Origin: Actinomycetota bacterium
GTDB taxonomy: Bacteria > Actinomycetota > Actinomycetes > Streptosporangiales > Streptosporangiaceae
Reading direction: 5' to 3'
Assembly (NCBI GenBank): GCA_003168295.1
Contig: PMST01000631.1
Span: 1 to 8,764, forward strand
DNA length: 8,764 nt
Notes under the pieces: model-generated
Told to the model about the DNA's origin: nothing
Seen by the model: only the letters and a program-made list of their open reading frames with translations
The model's database searches: none
Position numbers and translations under genes: made by a program
In this document: piece by piece, positions 1 through 5,895 of the stretch
Position numbering within the stretch: the stretch's first letter is position 1
Layout: each line of letters starts with the position of its first letter

Positions 1-10
1 GTGCAGCGCT

Positions 11-17
11 GAAGGAG
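11..17 (+). promoter_or_regulatory. Shine-Dalgarno site of the methyltransferase
   Basis: GAAGGAG lies 6 nt before the GTG at 24. It is a strong match to the anti-SD sequence at good spacing and fixes GTG 24 as the start of the methyltransferase. Confidence 0.7.
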
Positions 18-23
18 CGTGCC

Positions 24-848
24 GTGACGCAGGACTCACGGGGGGTCACGAAGGGCAACGGCCAGCTTCCCGGCTTTGACACGGGCGTGGCGAACGCGGC
101 CCGCATGTGGAACTACTGGATCGGCGGCAAGGACAACTTCCGCGCGGACCGGGAAGCCGGGAAGCAGGTGCTGGAGGCGATGCCCGCGCTGCCGCTCGTC
201 GCCCGGATGCTGCGGCGCTTCCTGGTCACCTCGGTCGACGAGCTGACCGCCGCGGCCGTCCGCCAGTTCCTGGACATCGGGACCGGGCTGCCCACCGCCG
301 ACAACACGCATGACGTGGCGCAGCGAGCCGCGCCCGAGTCGCGGATCGTCTACGTGGACCATGACCCGGTGGTGATCAGCCACGCCCAGGCGCTGCTCAC
401 CAGCAGCGCGGCGGGAAAGACGGACTATATCCAGGCCGACCTGCGGGACTGGGCGACGATCTCGGCCGGCGCACAGAAGACCCTGGACTTCAGCCGCCCG
501 GTCGCCGTCTTGCTGATCGCGGTGCTGCATTTCATTCTCGACGCGGAAGACCCGCACCGGATGATGTCCCGGATGATGGCCGACCTGGCCCCCGGCAGCT
601 ACCTGGTCATCGCCCATGCCGCCAGCGACATCCAGGCCGGTACCGCCGCGGCGATGGCGCGGAGCTACAACGCCACCTCATCGCTGACAATCACACCTCG
701 GGACCGGGCCACGGTGGCCCGGTTCTTCGATGGCCTGGAGATGGTCGGCCCGGGCCTGATGCCGCTCGACCAGTGGGGGGAATCCGGCCTGGCCACCACC
801 GCCGAGTCCGGCCTGAGCTGCTACTGCGGTATCGGCCGAAAGCCGTAG
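24..848 (+). CDS. SAM-dependent methyltransferase, PF04672 (DUF574) family
   Basis: A 274-residue cytosolic protein of the actinobacterial S-adenosyl methyltransferase family PF04672. Seen in the sequence: the family's N-terminal signature NAARMWNYWIGGKDNF (residues 24-39); the SAM-binding motif I FLDIGTGLPT (82-91); the acidic motif II VYVDHDP (109-115); the ADLRD loop (138-142); a motif IV-like hydrophobic strand LLIAVLHFI (163-171); and the typical C-terminal ending YCGIGRKP. Length matches the family. The GTG start follows a strong ribosome-binding site. The methyl acceptor is not known for most members, so no pathway is assigned. The last 171 bp are also read on the other strand as the tail of the exporter gene. 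A GTG-to-TGA run at positions 1-12 may be the end of an upstream gene but is too short to call. The family assignment is firm; the substrate is unknown. Confidence 0.93.
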   Translation: MTQDSRGVTKGNGQLPGFDTGVANAARMWNYWIGGKDNFRADREAGKQVLEAMPALPLVARMLRRFLVTSVDELTAAAVRQFLDIGTGLPTADNTHDVAQRAAPESRIVYVDHDPVVISHAQALLTSSAAGKTDYIQADLRDWATISAGAQKTLDFSRPVAVLLIAVLHFILDAEDPHRMMSRMMADLAPGSYLVIAHAASDIQAGTAAAMARSYNATSSLTITPRDRATVARFFDGLEMVGPGLMPLDQWGESGLATTAESGLSCYCGIGRKP

Positions 849-1796
849 CCACGGCGCCGTCGTCAACCGCACGTCCATCACGTCGGCCGCATCCGCGGCC
901 GGGAGGCCGTCGGCCTGCGCTGCGGCCGTTCGGTACACGGTGCGCGCGCCGGACCGCTGGGCGCCCAGGCCGGCCGCGATGACGAAGGCCACGCCGGCCA
1001 GCGACCAGACCCGGGGCACCTGGCCGAGCAGCGCGAACCCGGCGACCACGGCGAGGGCCGGCTCCAGGCACATCAGGGTGCCAAAGGCCGACGTCGTCAG
1101 CCGGCGCAGGGCGTACATCTCCAGACTGAACGGCACGACTAGCAGCAGCATGGCCAGCCCGAAGCCGGCCAGCAGCAGACGCGGCGTCAGGACACCGATC
1201 GCGGCCGGGCCGGACACCGTGGTCGCCACCAGGGCCGCCACCGTGATGGAGGTGGCCAGGCCTTGCAGGCCGGCCACCTCGTCCCCGACGGCCTGGGTGA
1301 GGATGATGTAGCCGGCCCAGCAGATCGCCGCGCCCAGCGCGCAGGCGAGGCCCACCGGGCTGGCGATGCCCTGCCACGGGTGGGTCAGCAGCACCACCCC
1401 GGCCGCGGCGAGGCCCGGCCACAGCAGCGAGCGGCGGCCGCCGCCGCGGGCGACGGCCACGCCGAGCGGGCCGAGGAACTCAAGGGCGCTGGCCGTGCCG
1501 AGCGGCATCCGGGCCACGGCCGCTATGAACAGCATGGTCACCCCGGCGGTCACGATACCCAGGGCGACCGTGGCCAGCAGCATCCGGCGGCGGAAGCGCC
1601 AGGGCCGGGGCCGGGCCACGGCCAGCAGGATCACGGCGCCCCAGGCCAGCCGGAGCCAGACGGTGCCCAGCGGGCCGATCTCGGCGAAAAGGTGGACGGA
1701 CAGCGCCAGGCCGAGCTGGATGCAGCTCATCGAGCCCAGCGCCATCAAGGTGCCGGAACGGGCTGAGATGCGTGGCGCCGCCGCGATGCTGACCAT
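678..1796 (-). CDS. EamA/DMT-family exporter, RhtA-like (threonine/homoserine efflux type)
   Basis: An inner-membrane drug/metabolite transporter with two EamA repeats and about ten hydrophobic helices spread over residues 18-278. Several stretches resemble E. coli RhtA from memory: GPLGTVWLRL (41-50), MPLGTASALEFLGPL (97-111), VPFSLEMYALRRLTTSAFGTLMCLEPALAVVAGF with the helix-9 LEPALA motif (221-254), and a closing LLGQ. RhtA exports threonine and homoserine; the substrate here is inferred only. The ATG at 1796 is the only ATG available before an in-frame stop at 1812-1814, and no SD is seen, consistent with leaderless translation. The transporter domain ends near residue 284. Residues 285-372 are a polar, low-complexity tail not found in RhtA, the last ~57 codons of which are antisense to the methyltransferase gene. 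The gene diverges from a LysR regulator that probably controls it. Confidence 0.88.
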   Translation of the reverse strand: MVSIAAAPRISARSGTLMALGSMSCIQLGLALSVHLFAEIGPLGTVWLRLAWGAVILLAVARPRPWRFRRRMLLATVALGIVTAGVTMLFIAAVARMPLGTASALEFLGPLGVAVARGGGRRSLLWPGLAAAGVVLLTHPWQGIASPVGLACALGAAICWAGYIILTQAVGDEVAGLQGLATSITVAALVATTVSGPAAIGVLTPRLLLAGFGLAMLLLVVPFSLEMYALRRLTTSAFGTLMCLEPALAVVAGFALLGQVPRVWSLAGVAFVIAAGLGAQRSGARTVYRTAAAQADGLPAADAADVMDVRLTTAPWLRLSADTAVAAQAGLGGGGQAGFPPLVERHQARADHLQAIEEPGHRGPVPRCDCQR

Positions 1797-1803
1797 GATC
1801 GCC

Positions 1804-1833
1804 AGTACACGTCAGCGGGATCGTCCGTGTCCA
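1804..1833 (-). promoter_or_regulatory. Candidate leaderless promoter of the exporter gene
   Basis: Read on the minus strand: TGGACA (1833-1828, five of six to the -35 consensus), an 18-bp spacer, TGTACT (1809-1804, four of six to the -10 consensus but lacking the usual A at its second position), then 7 nt to the ATG at 1796. The start codon would be at or near +1, which agrees with the absence of an SD. Found by eye. Confidence 0.35.
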
Positions 1834-1834
1834 C

Positions 1835-1860
1835 GTGAATTTGATAGACATACCGTTCAC
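1835..1860. promoter_or_regulatory. Inverted repeat GTGAA-N16-TTCAC, possible LysR operator
   Basis: GTGAA (1835-1839) and TTCAC (1856-1860) form a perfect 5-bp inverted repeat around a relatively AT-rich core. It lies between the two divergent promoters and encloses the candidate -35 of the LysR gene. Its position and dyad symmetry suit a LysR-family binding site, but arms this short can occur by chance. Confidence 0.3.
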
Positions 1861-1874
1861 TAATCATGAATGAT
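1845..1874 (+). promoter_or_regulatory. Candidate leaderless promoter of the LysR gene
   Basis: TAGACA (1845-1850, five of six to the -35 consensus), an 18-bp spacer, AATGAT (1869-1874, four of six to the -10 consensus), then 7 nt to the GTG at 1882. The geometry is the same as that of the exporter promoter on the other strand. No convincing SD precedes the GTG, which supports a leaderless transcript. Confidence 0.35.
1863..1874. promoter_or_regulatory. Palindrome ATCAT-GA-ATGAT over the LysR -10
   Basis: A perfect 5-bp inverted repeat with a 2-bp centre in an otherwise GC-rich region. Its right arm is part of the candidate -10 of the LysR gene, so a protein bound here could block that promoter; autorepression is common among LysR regulators. 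The function is inferred. Confidence 0.3.
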
Positions 1875-1881
1875 CTAGGGC

Positions 1882-2778
1882 GTGGACCCGCGCCGTCTCG
1901 AACTGCTGCTTGAGCTATCCCGCCTCGGCTCCATGCGGGAGGTCGGCGAGAGCATGCACGTCACCACCTCCACCGTCTCGCAGCAGATCGCGGCCCTGGC
2001 CCGGGAGGCGGGCACCCCGCTGACCGAGCCGGACGGGCGGCGGGTGCGGCTGACCCCGGCCGGGCAGCGGCTGGCGGGTCACGCCGTCACGATCCTGGCC
2101 GCCCTCGAGGCCGCCCGCCTGGACCTGGACCCGGCGGCGGCGCCGGCCGGGACCGTGCGGGTAGCGGCGTTCGCCACGGCCGTGCGCGAATCCGTACTGC
2201 CCGTCGTGCGGATCCTGGCCGAACGGCATCCCGCCGTGGTGCTGGCCATCCACGAGCACGAACCCGATGAGTCGCTCGGCCTGCTCGCCGACGACGCGGT
2301 CGACCTGGCCCTAACCTACGACTACAACCTGGCTCCGGCCCGGTTCGACCGGAGCCTGGACACCCAGCCGCTGGGTCGCAGGCAGTGGAGCCTAGGCACG
2401 CCGGCCGCCCAGGGCCGCGTGGCCGGGACCGCGCTTGAGGTCTTCCGCCGGTTCGCCGATCGCGACTGGATCGTCAATTCACGGAACAGCGGCGACGAGG
2501 AGGTGGTCCGCACCGTGGCCTCGCTGGCCGGCTTCCAGCCGCGGATCATGCACCGCGTGGACAGCCTCGAACTGGTGCAGGACATGATCCTGGCCGGCCT
2601 GGGCGTCGGGCTGCTGCCCGCCGGGCGCCCGGTGCGCCGCGGCGTCGTGCTGCGGCCGCTCGGCCAGCCGGACGTGACGCAGCGGCCCTTCGCCGTGATC
2701 CGCGGCGGCCGTTCCGCCTGGCCGCCGCTGGCCCTGGTGCTCCGGCTGCTGCAGGAAATCTCCGGCTTAGCCGGTTAA
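1882..2778 (+). CDS. LysR-family transcriptional regulator
   Basis: A 298-residue regulator of normal LysR length. The N-terminal winged helix-turn-helix spans residues 1-60, including LELLLELSRLGSMREVGESM, the recognition-helix region VTTSTVSQQIAALARE, and the wing ending RRVRLTPAG. A linker helix covers about 61-85. The periplasmic-binding-protein-like effector domain starts with GTVRVAAFATA (90-100) and ends near residue 295. It contains DLALTYDY (141-148) and the late LysR signature DMILAGLGVGLLPAG (234-248). The GTG start gives the expected LysR N-terminus MDPRRLELL. The gene diverges from the RhtA-like exporter across 85 bp, so it most likely controls that gene and perhaps itself; the effector is unknown. 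Codon 296 is TTA (2767-2769), the only in-frame TTA I noticed among the genes here. In Streptomyces such codons need the bldA tRNA. The stop codon lies inside a tandem repeat. Confidence 0.92.
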   Translation: MDPRRLELLLELSRLGSMREVGESMHVTTSTVSQQIAALAREAGTPLTEPDGRRVRLTPAGQRLAGHAVTILAALEAARLDLDPAAAPAGTVRVAAFATAVRESVLPVVRILAERHPAVVLAIHEHEPDESLGLLADDAVDLALTYDYNLAPARFDRSLDTQPLGRRQWSLGTPAAQGRVAGTALEVFRRFADRDWIVNSRNSGDEEVVRTVASLAGFQPRIMHRVDSLELVQDMILAGLGVGLLPAGRPVRRGVVLRPLGQPDVTQRPFAVIRGGRSAWPPLALVLRLLQEISGLAG

Positions 2779-2818
2779 CGCCCAGCCTCTTAACTCCAGC
2801 CGCTTAACTCCCAGCCGC
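2768..2818 (+). repeat. Imperfect 14/15-bp tandem repeat, about 3.5 copies
   Basis: Units at 2768-2782 (TAGCCGGTTAACGCC), 2783-2796 (CAGCCTCTTAACTC), 2797-2811 (CAGCCGCTTAACTCC) and a partial unit at 2812-2818 (CAGCCGC). Each full unit carries AGCC followed by TTAAC. The first unit supplies the LysR stop codon, and the rest lie in the 77-bp gap before the acetyltransferase. Just upstream, CCGGC-TTA-GCCGG (2762-2774) could form a small hairpin. The function is unknown; replication slippage is the simplest origin. Confidence 0.7.
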
Positions 2819-2844
2819 ACCGTCACTATCGTCGGCGTTATCGT

Positions 2845-2849
2845 GGAGG
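2845..2849 (+). promoter_or_regulatory. Shine-Dalgarno site fixing the NAT start
   Basis: GGAGG ends 6 nt before the ATG at 2856 and directly abuts an in-frame ATG at 2850. Only the ATG at 2856 has workable spacing, so the protein starts MDHETV rather than two residues earlier. Confidence 0.75.
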
Positions 2850-2855
2850 ATGCCG

Positions 2856-3635
2856 ATGGATCACGAGACCGTGCTGGCCTACCTGAACCGTGTCGGCGTC
2901 ACCGCGCCGATAGCCGGCGACGCGGCGGGCCTGCGGACGCTGCACTGCGCGCACCAGCAGACGGTGCCGTTCGAGAACCTGGGCATTCACCTGGCCGAGC
3001 CGATCTCGCTGGATGAGCGCGACCTGATCGGCAAGATCGTGTACGGCCGCCGCGGCGGCTTCTGCTACGAACTCAACGGGGCCTTCGCGCTGCTGCTTGA
3101 AGCGCTCGGCGCGCAGGTAAGCCGGGTCGCCGGCCGGGTCTACGGGGAAGCCGGCCTGGGCCCGCCGTTCGATCACCTGGCGCTGATCGTGCGCGCGGCC
3201 GACGGCAGCGGGCCATGGCTCGCCGACGTCGGCTTCGGCAGTCACAGCGACTATCCGCTGCGGCTGGACATCCGGCAGGACCAGGACGATCCCGCCGGGC
3301 GGTTCCGGCTCGCCGACGCCGCCGCGGGCGACATCGATGTGCTGAAGGACGGCCGGCCCCAGTACCGGATCGAAACGCGCGAGCGGTCGCTCGCCGACTG
3401 CATCCCGACGTGCTGGTGGCAGCAGACCTCGCCTGCGTCGCACTTCACCCGCAGCACGATCTGCTCCAGGCTGACGCCGGGCGGCCGGATCTCCATCAGC
3501 GGCCGGATACAGATCCAGACCCAGGACGGGACCCGGACCGAGCAGCAGCTGGACACAGACGACGCGCTGCTGGCGGCGTATCGGGACCACTTCGGCATCG
3601 AGCTGAGCCGGGTGCCGGACGACCCGGCAGCATAA
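2856..3635 (+). CDS. nat: Arylamine N-acetyltransferase
   Basis: A 259-residue cytosolic enzyme of the NAT family (PF00797), which moves an acetyl group from acetyl-CoA to arylamines, hydrazines or related acceptors by a ping-pong mechanism. The catalytic triad is visible: Cys70 in RGGFCYELN (66-74), His107 in FDHLALIV (105-112) and Asp124 in WLADVGFG (121-128). The conserved N-terminal stretch TVPFENLGI (36-44) is also present. Spacing and length match bacterial NATs, including the mycobacterial ones. The C-terminal third (FTRSTICSRLTPGGRISISG and the rest) follows the usual fold. Some NAT homologues make amide bonds in ansamycin-type biosynthesis, but no polyketide genes are in view, so a housekeeping or detoxifying role is more likely. 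It lies downstream of the LysR gene on the same strand and converges with the lipoprotein gene, with only 3 nt between stops. Confidence 0.95.
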   Translation: MDHETVLAYLNRVGVTAPIAGDAAGLRTLHCAHQQTVPFENLGIHLAEPISLDERDLIGKIVYGRRGGFCYELNGAFALLLEALGAQVSRVAGRVYGEAGLGPPFDHLALIVRAADGSGPWLADVGFGSHSDYPLRLDIRQDQDDPAGRFRLADAAAGDIDVLKDGRPQYRIETRERSLADCIPTCWWQQTSPASHFTRSTICSRLTPGGRISISGRIQIQTQDGTRTEQQLDTDDALLAAYRDHFGIELSRVPDDPAA

Positions 3636-3638
3636 CCG

Positions 3639-4490
3639 TCAGCCGGCCTGAACCATGTCATCGATGCCGGTCTTGGTGACGGCTGGGCTGCCGGAGTTCA
3701 CGGTGACCTCGTCCGCGTCGCCCGACAGGTTCACGCTGCCAGCCGAGCCGGCCACGACGTGATCGCTGTCACCGGAGACGTTGATCGCGTGACAGGACCC
3801 GGTCAGGGTGACGTCGTCGCTGTCCCCTTCCAGGTTGACCGTGGCGTTCTTGCAGGCCACGGTCAGCGGAGTGCTGTCCTGGGCGATGGTGATCGTACCG
3901 GCCGTGGCCGAGCTGCCGCCCGTGCCCGAGCTGCCGCCGTCCGTCGCGGTGCCGCCGCTACCAGCGCCGGCGGTAGTGAAGGTGCCGTAAATGCTGACGC
4001 CCACGGCGTTGCCGCTCACGCCGATGACGCCCTCGGTGATGCCGCTGCCCGTGAAGCCGAGCGGAAACCCGAGCGAATCCACCGCCAGGGGGAAGCCTGC
4101 CTTCGGCAGGGCGTCGCGGTAGAACGCGATGGCCGCCGAGACGTCGGGCACGGTGAAAACCACGGCGGTCGCGCCGCCAGTGCGGCCTCCGTAGAGTCCG
4201 GCCGCCCCGGACGGCAGCGGGAACTTCGCCGGCAGCATGGCCAGGGCGTCATTTCCGCTCGTACCGCCGGTGGAGCTGAGGCCGGGCAGGGCGCCGAGCC
4301 CGGCCGGCACCCCCGACGGCGCGCTGACCTGCGCACTGCCCGCCGGGCTGGCTATGACGTCGCCGCTCGCGGCGGCCGAACTCGGCGGGGCCGTCGGCGG
4401 GGCCGTCGCCGGACCGCCGGCTGAGCACGCGCTGAGCAGGGCGGCGGCAGCCAGGCTCAGGGTTGGGATGGTGAGACGGGCGGCCTTCAT
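3639..4490 (-). CDS. Secreted lipoprotein with C-terminal DUF3060-like repeats
   Basis: A 283-residue predicted lipoprotein. Residues 1-21 form a signal peptide (MKAARL, then a hydrophobic core) ending in the lipobox LSAC, with Cys22 as the lipidation site. A Pro/Ala/Ser-rich tether follows (about 23-85). A middle domain (about 88-172) contains FPLPSG, VVFTVPDVSAAIAFYRDALPKAGF and a Gly/Val-rich strand region. After a Gly/Ser/Thr linker (173-199), the C-terminal part holds three copies of a VN-x-x-GDxDxV motif (218-227, 236-245, 253-262), 17-18 residues apart, as in DUF3060 proteins. Cys213 and Cys233 could form a disulfide. The molecular role is unknown. The ATG at 4490 is preferred over the adjacent in-frame TTG (4493) because GGAGGA (4501-4496) sits 5 nt upstream of it. 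The gene diverges from a histidine kinase gene, which suggests an envelope sensing or stress role. Confidence 0.85.
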   Translation of the reverse strand: MKAARLTIPTLSLAAAALLSACSAGGPATAPPTAPPSSAAASGDVIASPAGSAQVSAPSGVPAGLGALPGLSSTGGTSGNDALAMLPAKFPLPSGAAGLYGGRTGGATAVVFTVPDVSAAIAFYRDALPKAGFPLAVDSLGFPLGFTGSGITEGVIGVSGNAVGVSIYGTFTTAGAGSGGTATDGGSSGTGGSSATAGTITIAQDSTPLTVACKNATVNLEGDSDDVTLTGSCHAINVSGDSDHVVAGSAGSVNLSGDADEVTVNSGSPAVTKTGIDDMVQAG

Positions 4491-4506
4491 CAATGTCCTC
4501 CGGCGG

Positions 4507-4534
4507 GGTCAGACGGCCGGCCGGCTGGCTGACC
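4507..4534. promoter_or_regulatory. GC-rich hairpin in the lipoprotein 5' leader
   Basis: GGTCAG (4507-4512) pairs with CTGACC (4529-4534). Inside, after one mismatch, CGGCC pairs with GGCTG (including one G-T pair in this orientation) around a GGCC loop. It ends about 5 nt upstream of the lipoprotein ribosome-binding site, so on the minus-strand transcript it could influence translation, or as DNA it could be an operator. Its function is inferred from position only. Confidence 0.4.
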
Positions 4535-4550
4535 GTGGTGGGCGCAACGA

Positions 4551-4580
4551 ATAGTGGCCGGGCCAGCGGCGGCCTGTCAT
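4551..4580 (-). promoter_or_regulatory. Candidate promoter of the lipoprotein gene
   Basis: On the minus strand: ATGACA (4580-4575, five of six to the -35 consensus), an 18-bp spacer, then CACTAT (4556-4551), which keeps the three most conserved -10 bases (A at 2, A at 5, T at 6). Transcription would start around 4540-4545, just before the hairpin at 4534-4507. The -35 overlaps the palindrome GTCATGAC (4576-4583). Read by eye and tentative. Confidence 0.3.
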
Positions 4581-4592
4581 GACGGAAATAGT

Positions 4593-4616
4593 GCTGTCAG
4601 CAGAACTGCCGACAGC
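4593..4616. promoter_or_regulatory. Inverted repeat GCTGTC-N12-GACAGC, possible operator
   Basis: GCTGTC (4593-4598) and GACAGC (4611-4616) are perfect 6-bp arms separated by 12 bp, upstream of the histidine kinase gene. A further TGTCA occurs at 4575-4579, in the candidate lipoprotein -35. The repeated TGTC half-site in a divergent regulatory region suggests a dimeric regulator, possibly the response regulator encoded just downstream. No direct evidence of binding. Confidence 0.3.
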
Positions 4617-4686
4617 GTGATCGACCGTTTAGGTGCAGAATTGCCGGGTGAGTCCCCACCTGCCCCCGTCCGCCGCGGAGCGAACC

Positions 4687-5895
4687 GTGACGTACCGGGC
4701 ATACGGGGGACGCGACGCCGATCCGGCCGAAGCACCCCGGAGGACCCAGGCCCTCATCGCGCGCACGATCGCCGTGCTCCGCATCGCCCAGGTGGTCCCG
4801 TGGCCGGCGGCCGTGGCGCTTGGCTCGCAGAGTGGCATCCAGCATCTCTGGCTGGCCGGGATCGTCTACGGCGTGCAGACCGGATGGTCGCTGGTGTGGG
4901 CGACGATCGTGCTCGCCCGCAGCGCCATCCCGTCCTGGGCGATGCTGATCGACGTCGGGGTGGCGGCCAGCTGCCTGGTGCTGGCCGGGCTGGCCTGCTA
5001 TCCGCAAGACGCTACGACCTGGGCTAACTCGGCTGTCGCGCCGGCCATGGGCACCGCGGTGGCGGCTGCCGCGGCCTGGCCGCTGATCGCGTCGGCCGCG
5101 TCGGGCCTGCTGCTCGCGCTCGCCTACCTGAGCGGCGTCATCCGGGGCCTGACGCTGTCGGACACGGCGTGGGCCGCGACCGTCGGCAATATCACGTCCC
5201 TGCTCGGCTTCGCCGTGATCGCCGGCCTGGTCAGCCACTACCTGATGCGCCTGGCCGACGCCTCCGCCGCGGCCGCCGTCGAGCTCGCCGCGGCCCGGGC
5301 CCGCCAGGCCTCGGAGGAATCCCGCGACACCGAACGCACCCGGCAGTACCGGATGCTGCACGACACGGTGCTCTCCACGCTCAGCGCGCTGGCCCGGGGG
5401 GGCCTGGATCCGTCCGATCCGCTGGTGCGGCAGCGCTGCGCGGCCGACGCCGACTACCTCCGTGGCCTTATCTCCTCCGGCGGCACCTCGGCCGGCAACC
5501 AGCTCCAGGGTGAACTCGCCGCGGTCGGCCGGTCACAGGCCGCGCTCGGGTTGCGGGTCCACGTGCACTGCGCTGACATACCGCCCGACCTGCCCGAGCC
5601 CGTCGTCCGCGGCCTGACCGACGCCTGCCGTGAAGCCCTGAACAACGTGATCAAGCACAGCGGCGACAGCCAGGCCTGGGTGACCGCGGTCGGCCCCGAT
5701 CCGCAGGCTCCCGGCGGCCCGCTGGCTACCCTCACCATCACCGACCGCGGCCGCGGCTTCGACCCCGCCCGCGTCGGCCCGGGCCTGGGCGTGCGCGAGT
5801 CGATCAGCGGCCGGATGAGCGAGATCGGCGGTGCGGCTCACGTGGACAGCCGTCCCGGCCAGGGCACGATGGTGGAACTGGCATGGCCGGGATGA
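4687..5895 (+). CDS. Membrane sensor histidine kinase (NarL-type partner)
   Basis: A 402-residue kinase that would sense a signal at the membrane and phosphorylate the response regulator encoded next. Hydrophobic segments at about residues 26-48, 53-77, 81-103, 116-152 (probably two helices) and 166-187 give five or six membrane spans with little extracytoplasmic sequence. A short helical stretch rich in Ala/Arg/Glu leads into the dimerisation region, with the likely phospho-acceptor His225 in MLHDTVLSTL. The C-terminal HATPase_c domain shows the N box EALNN (316-320), the G1 box DRGRGFD (353-359) and the G2 region GPGLGVRES (364-372). GTG 4687 is chosen because GGAG (4677-4680) sits 6 nt upstream; in-frame GTGs at 4633 and 4648 lack a good SD and would add 18 or 13 residues. 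The signal is unknown. The 3' end overlaps the response regulator gene. Confidence 0.88.
   Translation: MTYRAYGGRDADPAEAPRRTQALIARTIAVLRIAQVVPWPAAVALGSQSGIQHLWLAGIVYGVQTGWSLVWATIVLARSAIPSWAMLIDVGVAASCLVLAGLACYPQDATTWANSAVAPAMGTAVAAAAAWPLIASAASGLLLALAYLSGVIRGLTLSDTAWAATVGNITSLLGFAVIAGLVSHYLMRLADASAAAAVELAAARARQASEESRDTERTRQYRMLHDTVLSTLSALARGGLDPSDPLVRQRCAADADYLRGLISSGGTSAGNQLQGELAAVGRSQAALGLRVHVHCADIPPDLPEPVVRGLTDACREALNNVIKHSGDSQAWVTAVGPDPQAPGGPLATLTITDRGRGFDPARVGPGLGVRESISGRMSEIGGAAHVDSRPGQGTMVELAWPG

Noticed and set aside
1..12. Tail of an upstream gene (GTG to TGA)
   Set aside because: Four codons are too few to identify anything; only noted as possible.
36..617. Long open frame antisense to the methyltransferase gene
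   Set aside because: Its composition (many Gly, Arg, His, Gln, Val) and lack of any recognisable motif are typical of the opposite strand of a GC-rich gene; the plus-strand gene has clear family motifs and an RBS.
1263..1863. Two long plus-strand open frames opposite the exporter gene
   Set aside because: Low-complexity Arg/Ala/Gly/Pro translations with no motif; they mirror the codon bias of the exporter.
2838..3590. 250-codon minus-strand frame opposite the acetyltransferase
   Set aside because: The acetyltransferase frame has a full catalytic triad and RBS; this frame is a compositional shadow.
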